DNA from: Streptomyces sp. NBC_01262
GTDB taxonomy: Bacteria; Actinomycetota; Actinomycetes; Streptomycetales; Streptomycetaceae
Direction of reading: 5' to 3'
NCBI RefSeq assembly: GCF_036226365.1
Contig: NZ_CP108462.1
Span: 4,896,501-4,960,500 of the forward strand
Length of the DNA: 64,000 nt
Below the pieces are notes generated by a model. The model did no database searches, was not told the origin of the DNA, and saw only the letters and a list, made by a program, of their open reading frames with translations. The stretch's first letter is position 1. Every line of letters begins with the position of its first letter. A program made the position numbers and the translations under genes. Below, in pieces: positions 57,480 through 64,000 of the stretch.

Positions 57480-59321
57480 TCAGGCTGCGGTATCGCAGCA
57501 GGGGTGTGTGGTCTGTCCGCGTTCGACCTCGACGTCGTCGAGGGCGTGGCCGCACGCGGAACAGGTGAGGGCATCCGAGAGTGGGCGCATTTCAGCGCCC
57601 GCAGCGCCCGCAGCGCCCGCAGAGGACCATCCGGGCAGGTCAGACAGGGTGGCTGCTGCGGGTGCTAGCGCGCGGCCAGCACCCGCAGCAGCGCCCGCAG
57701 CGCCCGCAGCGTGCCCGTTGCGGGTGCTGGGAACCGGGCTGCGGGTGCTGGCGCGCTCGTCAGCACCCGCAGATTCCTGCTGGTCAGACCCGGTCGCGGG
57801 TGCTGTGGGCGCTGCGGGTGCTGTGTTGCGCCTACTCTCGGATGCGGTGAGCTTGTAGAGGCGCGAGCGGTTGCCCTTGGGCTGGCGCTCGCGGTCGTCG
57901 ACCTCGATGCCGATCGTGCGCAGGACCGGGGCGAGGCGCTTGAGTTGGCCGCCGGCGCGGGTGGCGTCCTTGGGCCAGCGCTTCGGCAGCCGGTCGGGTG
58001 TGGGGACGCGTGCGAGCAGCTCGGCGGCGGTGAGGATGAGGCCTTGAGCGGCGGCCTGGTCGACGAGGGTGACGACGGCCTGGGCGAAGGGTTCGCCATC
58101 GAGGACGTCGGCGACGGCGTCGCGGGCGCTGGCCCGGTAGGACTCCTGGGTGTGCCAGCCGGTGACCTGGTCGACGGCGGCGAGGATGCGCGCGAAGTCG
58201 GCCATGCGCGGGCGCTCGGTGAGCCGGACGTCGGGGAGGACCTTGAGCACCTGGGCGAGCAGATCGAACAGCGAAGCCAGGATGGAGGCGTGAGCGTCGG
58301 TGTACGCCTGGTCCATCTCGGCTTCCTCGCGGCGCTCGCGGTCGGGGATGGTGTTCAGCTCGATGGTCAGCAGGCGCTCGGCGAGGTCGCCGTTGAGCGC
58401 GCCGGCGTCGATGGTGGTGATGGCCAGCACGCGGCGGAACTCCAGGACCACGACGTCGTCGTCGGTGTACAGGGCACGGTCGACGATGCCGTCGCCGGTG
58501 ACCGCGCGGCACAGGGCGTCCGACAGCCAGTCGGGAATGATCGAGACGTTGTCCAAGCACAAGGCCCAGGAGTTGAACGCCTGCGTGGCCCAGGACTTCA
58601 TGTCCCGGGGCGCGGTGCGCTTGGGCGCTCCGGATGGGTCGATGAGGCCGATCACCATCTTCGCCGAGTAGGACTTGCCGGTGCCCTGCTCGCCGCGGAA
58701 CGCCAGGATCGGGTGCGGTAGGTCGGGGATGAACGAGGCGATGAGCCACGCGGCCAGGAGGTGAAAGGACTGGTCGCTCATGTTCAGCAGGCCGCGCAGT
58801 TTGGCCAGGCCGTCACCCGCCCGCAGGGGCGCAGGGAGCGGCTTCATGGCGCCGGAGCGGCGGAAGAGGACCGGGGACCGGTCGGCCCGCTCCCATCCGT
58901 CCGGGCTGACGATCACGCACTTCCCGTCGGACGTGCCCAGGTCGACGACGATCGATCCGTCATGCCGAGCGGTGCGCAGCTGCGGCGTGCGCGGGTCCTT
59001 GGACTGAGCGATGCCGGTGAGCACGGTCACGGCGTCGGTCAGGGCGGACTGTGAGGCCGCGCCCCGGCGTTCGGCATCGTAGAGCCGCGCGAGCTCGGCG
59101 CGCAGGCCGGCGGCGCCGCGTAGCGGGCGGGCGATGTTCGGGCCGTCCTTCTTCACGCCGTACGGGCGGCCGTCGTCCGACATGAATAGGTCGTACCGGT
59201 CCTTGGCCAGCGCGACCAGCTGCGTCGCCTGTGACGGGCCCCGGCCGCCGCCCTCGTCCGGGTCGAGGCCGGCCGCTCGGACGATCGCCTCGGCCTGCTC
59301 GCGGGTGCTGTCATCGGTCAT
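57480..59321 (-). CDS. Replicative helicase-like P-loop ATPase
   Basis: A 613-aa protein paired with the prim-pol. The ATPase core has Walker A (FRGEQGTGKSYSAKMVIG, about residues 207-224), a Walker B/sensor-like segment (WALCLDNVSIIPDWLSDALC) and LERLL-type sensor residues (GDLAERLLTIELN). A winged-helix-like region follows, then an Ala/Pro-rich linker and a C-terminal zinc site (CSACGHALDD, then CCDTAA). It most resembles primase-associated helicases of plasmids and satellites. The ATG at 59321 follows AAGGAA and overlaps the prim-pol stop by ATGA. Confidence 0.78.
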   Translation of the reverse strand: MTDDSTREQAEAIVRAAGLDPDEGGGRGPSQATQLVALAKDRYDLFMSDDGRPYGVKKDGPNIARPLRGAAGLRAELARLYDAERRGAASQSALTDAVTVLTGIAQSKDPRTPQLRTARHDGSIVVDLGTSDGKCVIVSPDGWERADRSPVLFRRSGAMKPLPAPLRAGDGLAKLRGLLNMSDQSFHLLAAWLIASFIPDLPHPILAFRGEQGTGKSYSAKMVIGLIDPSGAPKRTAPRDMKSWATQAFNSWALCLDNVSIIPDWLSDALCRAVTGDGIVDRALYTDDDVVVLEFRRVLAITTIDAGALNGDLAERLLTIELNTIPDRERREEAEMDQAYTDAHASILASLFDLLAQVLKVLPDVRLTERPRMADFARILAAVDQVTGWHTQESYRASARDAVADVLDGEPFAQAVVTLVDQAAAQGLILTAAELLARVPTPDRLPKRWPKDATRAGGQLKRLAPVLRTIGIEVDDRERQPKGNRSRLYKLTASESRRNTAPAAPTAPATGSDQQESAGADERASTRSPVPSTRNGHAAGAAGAAAGAGRALAPAAATLSDLPGWSSAGAAGAAGAEMRPLSDALTCSACGHALDDVEVERGQTTHPCCDTAA

Positions 59322-60187
59322 CGACGGTTCCTTGCGGGTGCGTTGCGGGCGCTGGCCACCGTGCGCGCGGCGGCGCGTTCGGGGTGGCCGCAGTGGACGG
59401 CTGCATTGATCAGGGCGCGGGTGACTGCCTCGGGGTCGAGGCCGGTCTCGAACGCACGGCACGATGCCCAGTACAGGCGGTTGTTCAGCTCGCCCTCGGG
59501 CGCCTGCAGGACGAACTCGATCAGGCCGACCAGAGCGGACGGCGGACGGTGCCGGGCGAGCGGCATGGGGCCGGCGGACGGCTCGGGTACGCGGGTCATG
59601 AGGGCCAGGAGCGCGGGCGGGATGTCGGCGACCGGGCGCGGCTCGGCGACGCGGTAGATGCCGTGCCGGGTCCATGAGCCAGGGCCGACCAGGTAGCCGC
59701 CGTAGCCGCGGACGTCGATGCCCGGAGCGAGGCGTCCCGCGCTGTTGGGTACCTCGGCGCCGGCCGGGCCGGCGAACCACAGATGGAGGCCGCCGGACGG
59801 TGTGGCGATCACGATCGTGTCCGGCACGACGAACTCGTGCTCGGCGGCCAGGAGGGCCAGGGCATCGACGCCGTCGACGCCGTTCTTCCGGTCCAGATCC
59901 ACACCCAGGAGCGGAGCATCGCCGCGCCCGCACGCGATGCCGTATCCGGTGGCGTACGGCGCGGCGTCGAACAGGACGCCGAGGCGCTGTTCGTCGTCAG
60001 TGGCGTCGTGGACGCCGTGGCCGAGCCGTCCGCACTCTCCCCGGCAGCGCGGTGTCCCGGGCGGGTCCTCGCGGTGTGCCGAGCGGATGGCGGGGAACTT
60101 GGCGCGGCCGATCGGGAAGACAGGCAGCCCTCGCTGAGTGGCCTCGCTCGCGGCGAGCAGCGCCCGCCGCCACGCCTGGCCGGTCAT
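59318..60187 (-). CDS. Bifunctional DNA primase/polymerase (prim-pol)
   Basis: A 289-aa archaeo-eukaryotic-type prim-pol. The catalytic metal motif is LLGVDLDRKNG, the second motif SGGLHLWFAG, and the basic LAPGIDVRGYGGYLVGPGS segment follows, all typical of the prim-pol family. It starts replication of the excised element. It is coupled at both ends (ATGA). Prim-pol replication occurs in one class of actinomycete integrative elements and in many satellites. Confidence 0.88.
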   Translation of the reverse strand: MTGQAWRRALLAASEATQRGLPVFPIGRAKFPAIRSAHREDPPGTPRCRGECGRLGHGVHDATDDEQRLGVLFDAAPYATGYGIACGRGDAPLLGVDLDRKNGVDGVDALALLAAEHEFVVPDTIVIATPSGGLHLWFAGPAGAEVPNSAGRLAPGIDVRGYGGYLVGPGSWTRHGIYRVAEPRPVADIPPALLALMTRVPEPSAGPMPLARHRPPSALVGLIEFVLQAPEGELNNRLYWASCRAFETGLDPEAVTRALINAAVHCGHPERAAARTVASARNAPARNRR

Positions 60188-60498
60188 GCGGACCACTCCC
60201 CGCGCTCGTGCGCCTCGGTCACGAGGTAGTACCGGGCACCACACGGGCCCCGGCGCAGCCCGGGGCGGTTGTGCCGGTGAATCTCCCGGCAGCCGGGGCA
60301 CTGCACGCCGAGCTCCGAACGCCCGCGGGTGCCGATCCCGAACGGCTCGATACTCGGCGCGTCCGTACGCGCCGCAGCTTCCGGGAACAGGCCGGGCTGT
60401 TCGCCACGGTGTGTCAGCATGAGGGTGGACCGGCCGCCAAGCTGTCCATTGCGCGCCCCCGCCAATCCCCCGGCGGGGGCGTCGTGCTGTCCGCTCAT
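60184..60498 (-). CDS. 104-aa zinc-binding protein
   Basis: The conserved-looking part is the C-terminal half: GVQCPGCREIHRHNRPGLRR, then GPCGARYYLV, a CxxC-H-C arrangement. It overlaps both the Xis-like gene and the prim-pol gene by ATGA, which supports translation. A later in-frame ATG (MLTHRGEQPG) is another possible start. Confidence 0.6.
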   Translation of the reverse strand: MSGQHDAPAGGLAGARNGQLGGRSTLMLTHRGEQPGLFPEAAARTDAPSIEPFGIGTRGRSELGVQCPGCREIHRHNRPGLRRGPCGARYYLVTEAHERGEWSA

Positions 60499-60791
60499 GC
60501 CGTCGCGCCTCCGGCGATGACGGTGCAGCCGTCGAGGAACGTCTCGATCGCGCTGCGCTTGTACTTGATCCTTCCGGCCCTGCCGGGGGTGGTCTTGATG
60601 TAGTCGGGTCCCCTGTTCATCCACCTCCAGTTCGCCAGGGTCTGGGGGCTGAACCCGTACTCAGCGTGAACTTGCCTAGGGCTGAGGAGTTCATCGGCTG
60701 CCATCCGCTTCGGAGGCAGCACCCTGGCCGCTCGCTGTACGGCAGCACGTGCAACGTGTTCGCTCACCGTTATCCCTTCCGTGGTGTTCAT
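60495..60791 (-). CDS. AlpA/Xis-like MerR-type DNA-binding protein
   Basis: A 98-aa protein with an excisionase/AlpA-type winged helix: LLSPRQVHAEYGFSPQTLAN, then RIKYKRSAIETFLDGC. Such proteins control excision and, in satellites, activate the replication operon. The ATG at 60791 lies 7 nt from a TACGGT element, suggesting leaderless translation. An in-frame GTG at 60767 with GGAAGGG upstream is the alternative start. It leads the long minus-strand operon. Confidence 0.75.
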   Translation of the reverse strand: MNTTEGITVSEHVARAAVQRAARVLPPKRMAADELLSPRQVHAEYGFSPQTLANWRWMNRGPDYIKTTPGRAGRIKYKRSAIETFLDGCTVIAGGATA

Positions 60792-60798
60792 CTTGTCT

Positions 60799-60815
60799 AC
60801 CGTAGTGTGTATGGT
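60799..60815. promoter_or_regulatory. Overlapping divergent promoters built on one palindrome
   Basis: ACCGTAGTGTGTATGGT is an imperfect palindrome of the form ACC-x-TA-x5-TA-x-GGT. Read rightward, TATGGT (60810-60815) is a -10 element 6 nt before the XRE ATG. Read leftward, TACGGT (60804-60799) is a -10 element 7 nt before the Xis ATG. A repressor bound here would block both. Confidence 0.5.
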
Positions 60816-60821
60816 GGTGCC

Positions 60822-61433
60822 ATGACGCAGATGAAGGTATCACCACTGAGATCGGAACGGACACCCTGGCGGAATACGCTGTGGCGCATGACTGACGAGC
60901 AGCGGCGCCCGAGGCCAGCAGCCCAGTACGGGCCCACTTCCGCGACGGTGGCCGCTAACGTGCGACGAGTCCGCGAGCGGCGCGGCCTGACGATCTACGG
61001 GTTGTCCGACAAGCTCGAGCGTGCTGGCCGCCCTATCGCGCCCTCGGCGATTGCGAAGATCGAGCGGCAGCAGCGACAGGTGACCGTCGACGATCTGATG
61101 GCCCTTGCTGCAACGCTGGGGGTCGCCCCGTCGGCTCTGCTGCTTCCCCTGGACGACTCCCCGAAGAGCTCGGTGGAGATCACTGGCGCTGGCACGGTCC
61201 CGGCAGACGTGGCGTGGGACTGGGCAGACGGCCAGCGCCCCCTGCGGGTGTCCGGGCACGATCCGCACGCGGTGTGGCTGGAAGCCGAGCTCTACGGCCG
61301 TCCGCCCGGCCGGCGGGCCCGTATGGCGCACGCCGAGGCCGACATGAGGGAGCTTGAGAAGCGGCAGCGTGAGCTCGGCTTGGCGCCGCATGAGTGGCCG
61401 CCCGGCATGATCCAGCCTCCGGGCGGTGAGTGA
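60822..61433 (+). CDS. XRE-family regulator upstream of the integrase
   Basis: A 203-aa protein with a Cro/C1 HTH (VRRVRERRGLTIYGLSDKLE, then IAPSAIAKIERQQRQVTVDD, LMALAATLGVAPSALL) and a C-terminal region ending in a helical, charged tail (MAHAEADMRELEKRQRELGL). The ATG at 60822 is just downstream of a -10-like element. A start at 60888 would remove 22 residues and keep the HTH. It overlaps the integrase start and probably controls it and the divergent Xis operon. Confidence 0.78.
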   Translation: MTQMKVSPLRSERTPWRNTLWRMTDEQRRPRPAAQYGPTSATVAANVRRVRERRGLTIYGLSDKLERAGRPIAPSAIAKIERQQRQVTVDDLMALAATLGVAPSALLLPLDDSPKSSVEITGAGTVPADVAWDWADGQRPLRVSGHDPHAVWLEAELYGRPPGRRARMAHAEADMRELEKRQRELGLAPHEWPPGMIQPPGGE

Positions 61434-62716
61434 TGGCGCGGGTCTGGATCGAGGACCGGGCCAGCCACAAGGAGTACGTGGAGGCGCTGGCGAAGGCGAA
61501 GGCTGCGAAGCGGACGCCTCCGGGGCGGTGGCGGGTGCGTTGGTACGACCTGGGTGGCAAGGAGAGGTCGCGGACGTTCGGGAAGAAGCCGGACGCGGAG
61601 AACCATGTCCACCTGGTCGAGGCGCAGATGCGGGATGGCTCGTACCGGGATGCCTCGGCGGGCAAGGCGACGCTCGCGGAGGTCGCCGTGAAGTGGGTCG
61701 CGACGATCACGGGGCTGGAGCCGACCACGCGGGACACGTACGAGGACACGCTGAGGCTGCACGTGCTGCCGCGCTGGGGCGCGTACCAGGTCCGCGGGAT
61801 CGAGTGGGAGGACGTCGCCGAGTGGATCGGGCATCTGTCCGCCGGCACCGCCGGGTGGCGCCCGCTGTCTCCCGGCCGGGTACGGAAGATCCACCAGGTC
61901 CTGTCGCTGGTGCTGGGGCACGCGGTGCGCTCGAAGCGGATCGCGGTCAACCCGGCCGCCGGCGTGCCCTTGCCGCGGCCGGTGCCACGGGACCACGTCT
62001 ACCTCACCCATGGCCAGGTGGACCGGCTCGCCGCCGAGGCCGGCCCCTACCGGCCGCTCCTGCTGCTCGCCGCGTACACCGGTCTGCGCTGGGGCGAGAT
62101 CTCGGCGGTCACCGTAGGCGCGGTGGACCTCGCAGCACGGCGAGTGTCGGTGCGCCAGGCCTACAAGAAGACCCGCGGCCGCCTGGTCGTGGGGATGCCG
62201 AAGACTCACGAGCGGCGGAAGGTGCCCATCCTGCGGTCGCTCGCGGACGAGCTGGCCCCACTCACGGCCCGCCGTAGCGCGGACGAGCTGCTGTTCACCG
62301 CACCGCGCGGCGGCCCGCTGTACGGCGACAACTTCCGGGGCCGGATCTTCAACCCGGCGGTGAGGGCGGCCGGCCTCGGCGACCTCGGCGTCACGCCGCA
62401 CAAGCTCCGCCACACCGCGGCGTCGCTGGCGATCGCGTCCGGGGCCGATGTGAAGGTGGTCCAGACGATGCTGGGGCACAAGTCGGCGGTGATGACGCTG
62501 GACCTGTACGGGCATCTGTTCCCGGACCGCCTGGACGAGGTCGCCGACCGGCTAGACCGCGAACGGGAGCGCCGCGCCGCGTACCAGCGGATCGCGAACG
62601 CGCTCCTGCAGGAGCAGCAGCGCCGCGAGAACAACCGTGGGGGACTGCGCCTGATCAAGGGCGGCGGGGCCCCCGAGCCCGGCGATGTGTACGGAATCCG
62701 TACCGCAGGCACGTAG
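61433..62716 (+). CDS. Tyrosine recombinase (integrase)
   Basis: A 427-aa integrase. The catalytic set is Arg219 (YTGLRWGE), His323 and Arg326 (HKLRHTAAS), His349 (LGHKSAVM) and Tyr359 (DLYGHLFP). An N-terminal AP2-like/arm-binding part and the SAM-like core-binding domain (TLAEVAVKWVATITGLEPTT) precede it. It is next to the intact tRNA-Ala, so it should integrate the element there. GTG 61430 is an alternative start. The last codons contain the right GTACGG palindrome. Confidence 0.95.
   Translation: MARVWIEDRASHKEYVEALAKAKAAKRTPPGRWRVRWYDLGGKERSRTFGKKPDAENHVHLVEAQMRDGSYRDASAGKATLAEVAVKWVATITGLEPTTRDTYEDTLRLHVLPRWGAYQVRGIEWEDVAEWIGHLSAGTAGWRPLSPGRVRKIHQVLSLVLGHAVRSKRIAVNPAAGVPLPRPVPRDHVYLTHGQVDRLAAEAGPYRPLLLLAAYTGLRWGEISAVTVGAVDLAARRVSVRQAYKKTRGRLVVGMPKTHERRKVPILRSLADELAPLTARRSADELLFTAPRGGPLYGDNFRGRIFNPAVRAAGLGDLGVTPHKLRHTAASLAIASGADVKVVQTMLGHKSAVMTLDLYGHLFPDRLDEVADRLDRERERRAAYQRIANALLQEQQRRENNRGGLRLIKGGGAPEPGDVYGIRTAGT
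62689..62703. repeat. Right copy of the GTACGG-x3-CCGTAC palindrome
   Basis: GTACGGAATCCGTAC, a perfect palindrome in the last codons of the integrase gene, 69 bp from attR. It pairs with the copy at 49324. Confidence 0.5.
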
Positions 62717-62772
62717 CCCGCCGGCCCTTCCCACGCCCTACTCATGCTCACCCGGGATGACCAGGTACTTCC

Positions 62773-62818
62773 TTGTGGAGCCTAGGGGAGTCGAACCCCT
62801 GACATCTGCCATGCAAAG
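62773..62818. repeat. attR (46-bp direct repeat)
   Basis: Identical to 49168-49213. It includes the 3' half of the intact tRNA-Ala, so integration restores the tRNA. Confidence 0.92.
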
Positions 62819-62848
62819 ACAGCGCTCTACCAACTGAGCTAAGGCCCC
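62776..62848 (-). tRNA. tRNA-Ala (anticodon TGC), integration site of the element
   Basis: The 73-nt minus-strand gene folds as a standard tRNA. The acceptor stem GGGGCCT/AGGCTCC contains the G3-U70 pair that defines alanine tRNAs. The anticodon stem-loop CTGTC-TTTGCAT-GGCAG gives TGC, and the T arm is AGGGG-TTCGACT-CCCCT. CCA is not encoded. The 3' half is supplied by the integrated element. Confidence 0.96.
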
Positions 62849-62958
62849 GTGCCGCAGACCAGGGTACCGGGTGCGGCGGTCGACACCGACCGAGTATCGG
62901 GGTCCGTAGGATGGTTTGCAACATTCGCAGCCGCAAAGCAGAGCCGCCGGGAGCGCGT

Positions 62959-63507
62959 ATGGACACATCGCAGCAGGACGCCACCGCCCGCGCGCAGGAA
63001 TTGCAGCGCGGCTGGTACGGGGAGCCGCTGGGGGATCTCTTCCGGCGGCTGATCGGCGATCTGGGGCTCAATCAGTCCCGGCTGGCCGGCGTACTGGGGC
63101 TGTCGGCGCCGATGCTGTCGCAACTGATGAGCGGGCAGCGGGCGAAGATCGGCAACCCGGCGGTGGCGCAGCGGGTGCAGGCGCTGCAGGAGCTGGCCGC
63201 GCATGTCGCCGAGGGGGTCACCACGCATGCGCAGGCGGCGGCCCGTATGGAGGAGATCCGGCACTCGGAGGGATCCTCGCTGCTCAACACCACGCACAGC
63301 ACCTCCTCGGGCGAGCGGCTGCCGCCCGCGCGGCGGGTCGTACGGGAGATCCAGTCGCTGCTGCGCTCGGTCGCCTCCGCCGAGGAGATCACCGAAGCCG
63401 CCGCCACCCTCGCCCCGGACCACCCCCAACTGGCAGAGTTCCTCCGTGTGTACGGCGCCGGGCGCACCGATGACGCGGTGGCCCACTTCGAGGCGCACCA
63501 GGACTGA
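62959..63507 (+). CDS. Helix-turn-helix DNA-binding protein
   Basis: A 182-aa protein with an XRE-like HTH at residues about 30-70 (LIGDLGLNQSRLAGVLGLSA, then PMLSQLMSGQRAKIGNPAVA) and a helical C-terminal part that includes VREIQSLLRSVASAEEITEA. The ATG at 62959 has GGGAG upstream. It is chromosomal, next to a Ser/Thr kinase gene that starts 46 bp further on. Confidence 0.82.
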   Translation: MDTSQQDATARAQELQRGWYGEPLGDLFRRLIGDLGLNQSRLAGVLGLSAPMLSQLMSGQRAKIGNPAVAQRVQALQELAAHVAEGVTTHAQAAARMEEIRHSEGSSLLNTTHSTSSGERLPPARRVVREIQSLLRSVASAEEITEAAATLAPDHPQLAEFLRVYGAGRTDDAVAHFEAHQD

Positions 63508-63553
63508 GACTTCAGTACGGCCGAGGCACGGAACAGGGGGCGGGACGCAGACC

Positions 63554-64000
63554 ATGGGCGAGGTCTTCGCGGGCCGGTACGAGCTGGTGGACCCGATCGG
63601 GCGGGGCGGGGCGGGCGCGGTGTGGCGCGCCTGGGACCGGCGTCGTGGACGCTATGTCGCGGCCAAGGTGCTGCTGCAGAGCGACGCCCACTCCCTGCTG
63701 CGCTTCGTGCGCGAGCAGGCGCTGCGCATCGACCACCCGCATCTCCTGGCGCCCGCCAGCTGGGCGGCCGACGACGACAAGGTGCTGTTCACCATGGACC
63801 TGGTGCGCGGCGGCTCGCTGTCGCACGTCATCGGGGACTACGGCCCGCTTCCGCCGCGCTATGTGTGCGTACTCCTGGACCAGTTGCTGTCGGGGCTGAC
63901 CGCCGTGCACTCCGAGGGCGTGGTGCACCGGGACATCAAGCCCGCCAACATCCTCCTGGAGGCCACCGGCGCCGGTCAGCCGCACCTGCGCCTGTCGGAC
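63554..64000 (+). CDS. Ser/Thr protein kinase (5' part, cut by the window end)
   Basis: 149 codons of a Hanks-type kinase: GRGGAGAVWRAWDRRRGRYV with the ATP-binding Lys in VAAKVLL, and the catalytic loop VVHRDIKPANILLE. The sequence ends before the DFG motif. Membrane and sensor parts, if any, lie outside the window. Confidence 0.9.
   Translation, partial: MGEVFAGRYELVDPIGRGGAGAVWRAWDRRRGRYVAAKVLLQSDAHSLLRFVREQALRIDHPHLLAPASWAADDDKVLFTMDLVRGGSLSHVIGDYGPLPPRYVCVLLDQLLSGLTAVHSEGVVHRDIKPANILLEATGAGQPHLRLSD

Larger units (their letters stand above)
49168..62818 (+). mobile_element. Integrated 13.6-kb element in tRNA-Ala (satellite-like)
   Basis: The element is bounded by exact 46-bp repeats, the right one forming nucleotides 31-73 of an intact tRNA-Ala plus 3 nt. 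The integrase gene lies next to the intact tRNA, as expected. Contents from left: a plus-strand block of six small genes, several of them membrane proteins; a minus-strand resolvase-like protein and an XRE-TPR regulator; a minus-strand operon from Xis and prim-pol to a tape-measure protein; then plus-strand XRE regulator and integrase. No TraB/FtsK-type DNA pump, relaxase, capsid, portal or terminase was recognised. It may be a phage satellite or a non-conjugative derivative of an actinomycete integrative element. Confidence 0.85.

Noticed and set aside
1..64000. CRISPR arrays, rRNA genes, insertion sequences
   Set aside because: No regularly spaced repeats, no rRNA-like sequence and no transposase were seen.

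Overview
This 64 kb window is high-GC actinobacterial DNA that reads as a Streptomyces chromosome. The evidence is the gene order fhaA-fhaB-pstP-rodA-pbpA-pknB followed by class E sortases, pabA, crgA and a rhomboid protease, the constant GTGA/ATGA stop-start overlaps, and parS and DnaA-box sequences that point to the neighbourhood of the chromosomal origin.

1-12.2 kb: a catabolic block. A clipped minus-strand gene faces an Lrp/AsnC regulator. Then come paaH with a TetR repressor gene (minus), paaN (plus), a three-gene minus unit (DUF5819, HTTM, SpoU methyltransferase), and the paaABCDE epoxidase operon with a following acyl-CoA dehydrogenase. Two nearly identical 14-bp palindromes at the paaH/paaN and paaA promoters suggest one TetR regulon. 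12.2-28.1 kb: mixed chromosomal genes, including rhodanese, J-domain, DUF2252, a PAS-GAF-SpoIIE phosphatase, HxlR/azoreductase, an MFS exporter, a TerD protein, and a lipoprotein/MacA-MacB-like exporter divergent from a two-component system. A tRNA-Leu(CAG) follows.

28.5-45.8 kb: the conserved cell-division and signalling cluster (two FHA proteins, PstP, RodA, PbpA, PknB), three class E sortases, pabA, a 58-aa membrane protein, DUF881, CrgA, a structured DnaA-box-rich intergenic region, a rhomboid protease, a cyclophilin, DUF5324 and a DHA2 exporter. 45.8-49.1 kb is an AfsR-like regulator gene with two perfect parS sites inside its coding sequence.

49.17-62.82 kb: a 13.6-kb mobile element in the 3' end of tRNA-Ala(UGC), bounded by exact 46-bp repeats. 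It carries a tyrosine integrase, an AlpA/Xis-like protein, an XRE regulator, a prim-pol, a helicase-like ATPase, several small zinc-knuckle proteins, a resolvase-like protein lacking the usual serine motif, a set of small membrane proteins, and a lone 704-aa phage tail tape-measure protein. I see no FtsK/TraB conjugation ATPase and no other virion gene. The gene content fits a phage-satellite-like element, or an unusual or decayed actinomycete integrative element, and is the most unusual part of the window. The chromosome resumes with the intact tRNA-Ala, a DNA-binding protein and the start of another Ser/Thr kinase.

All functions are inferred from reading protein motifs and context. No database search was run.
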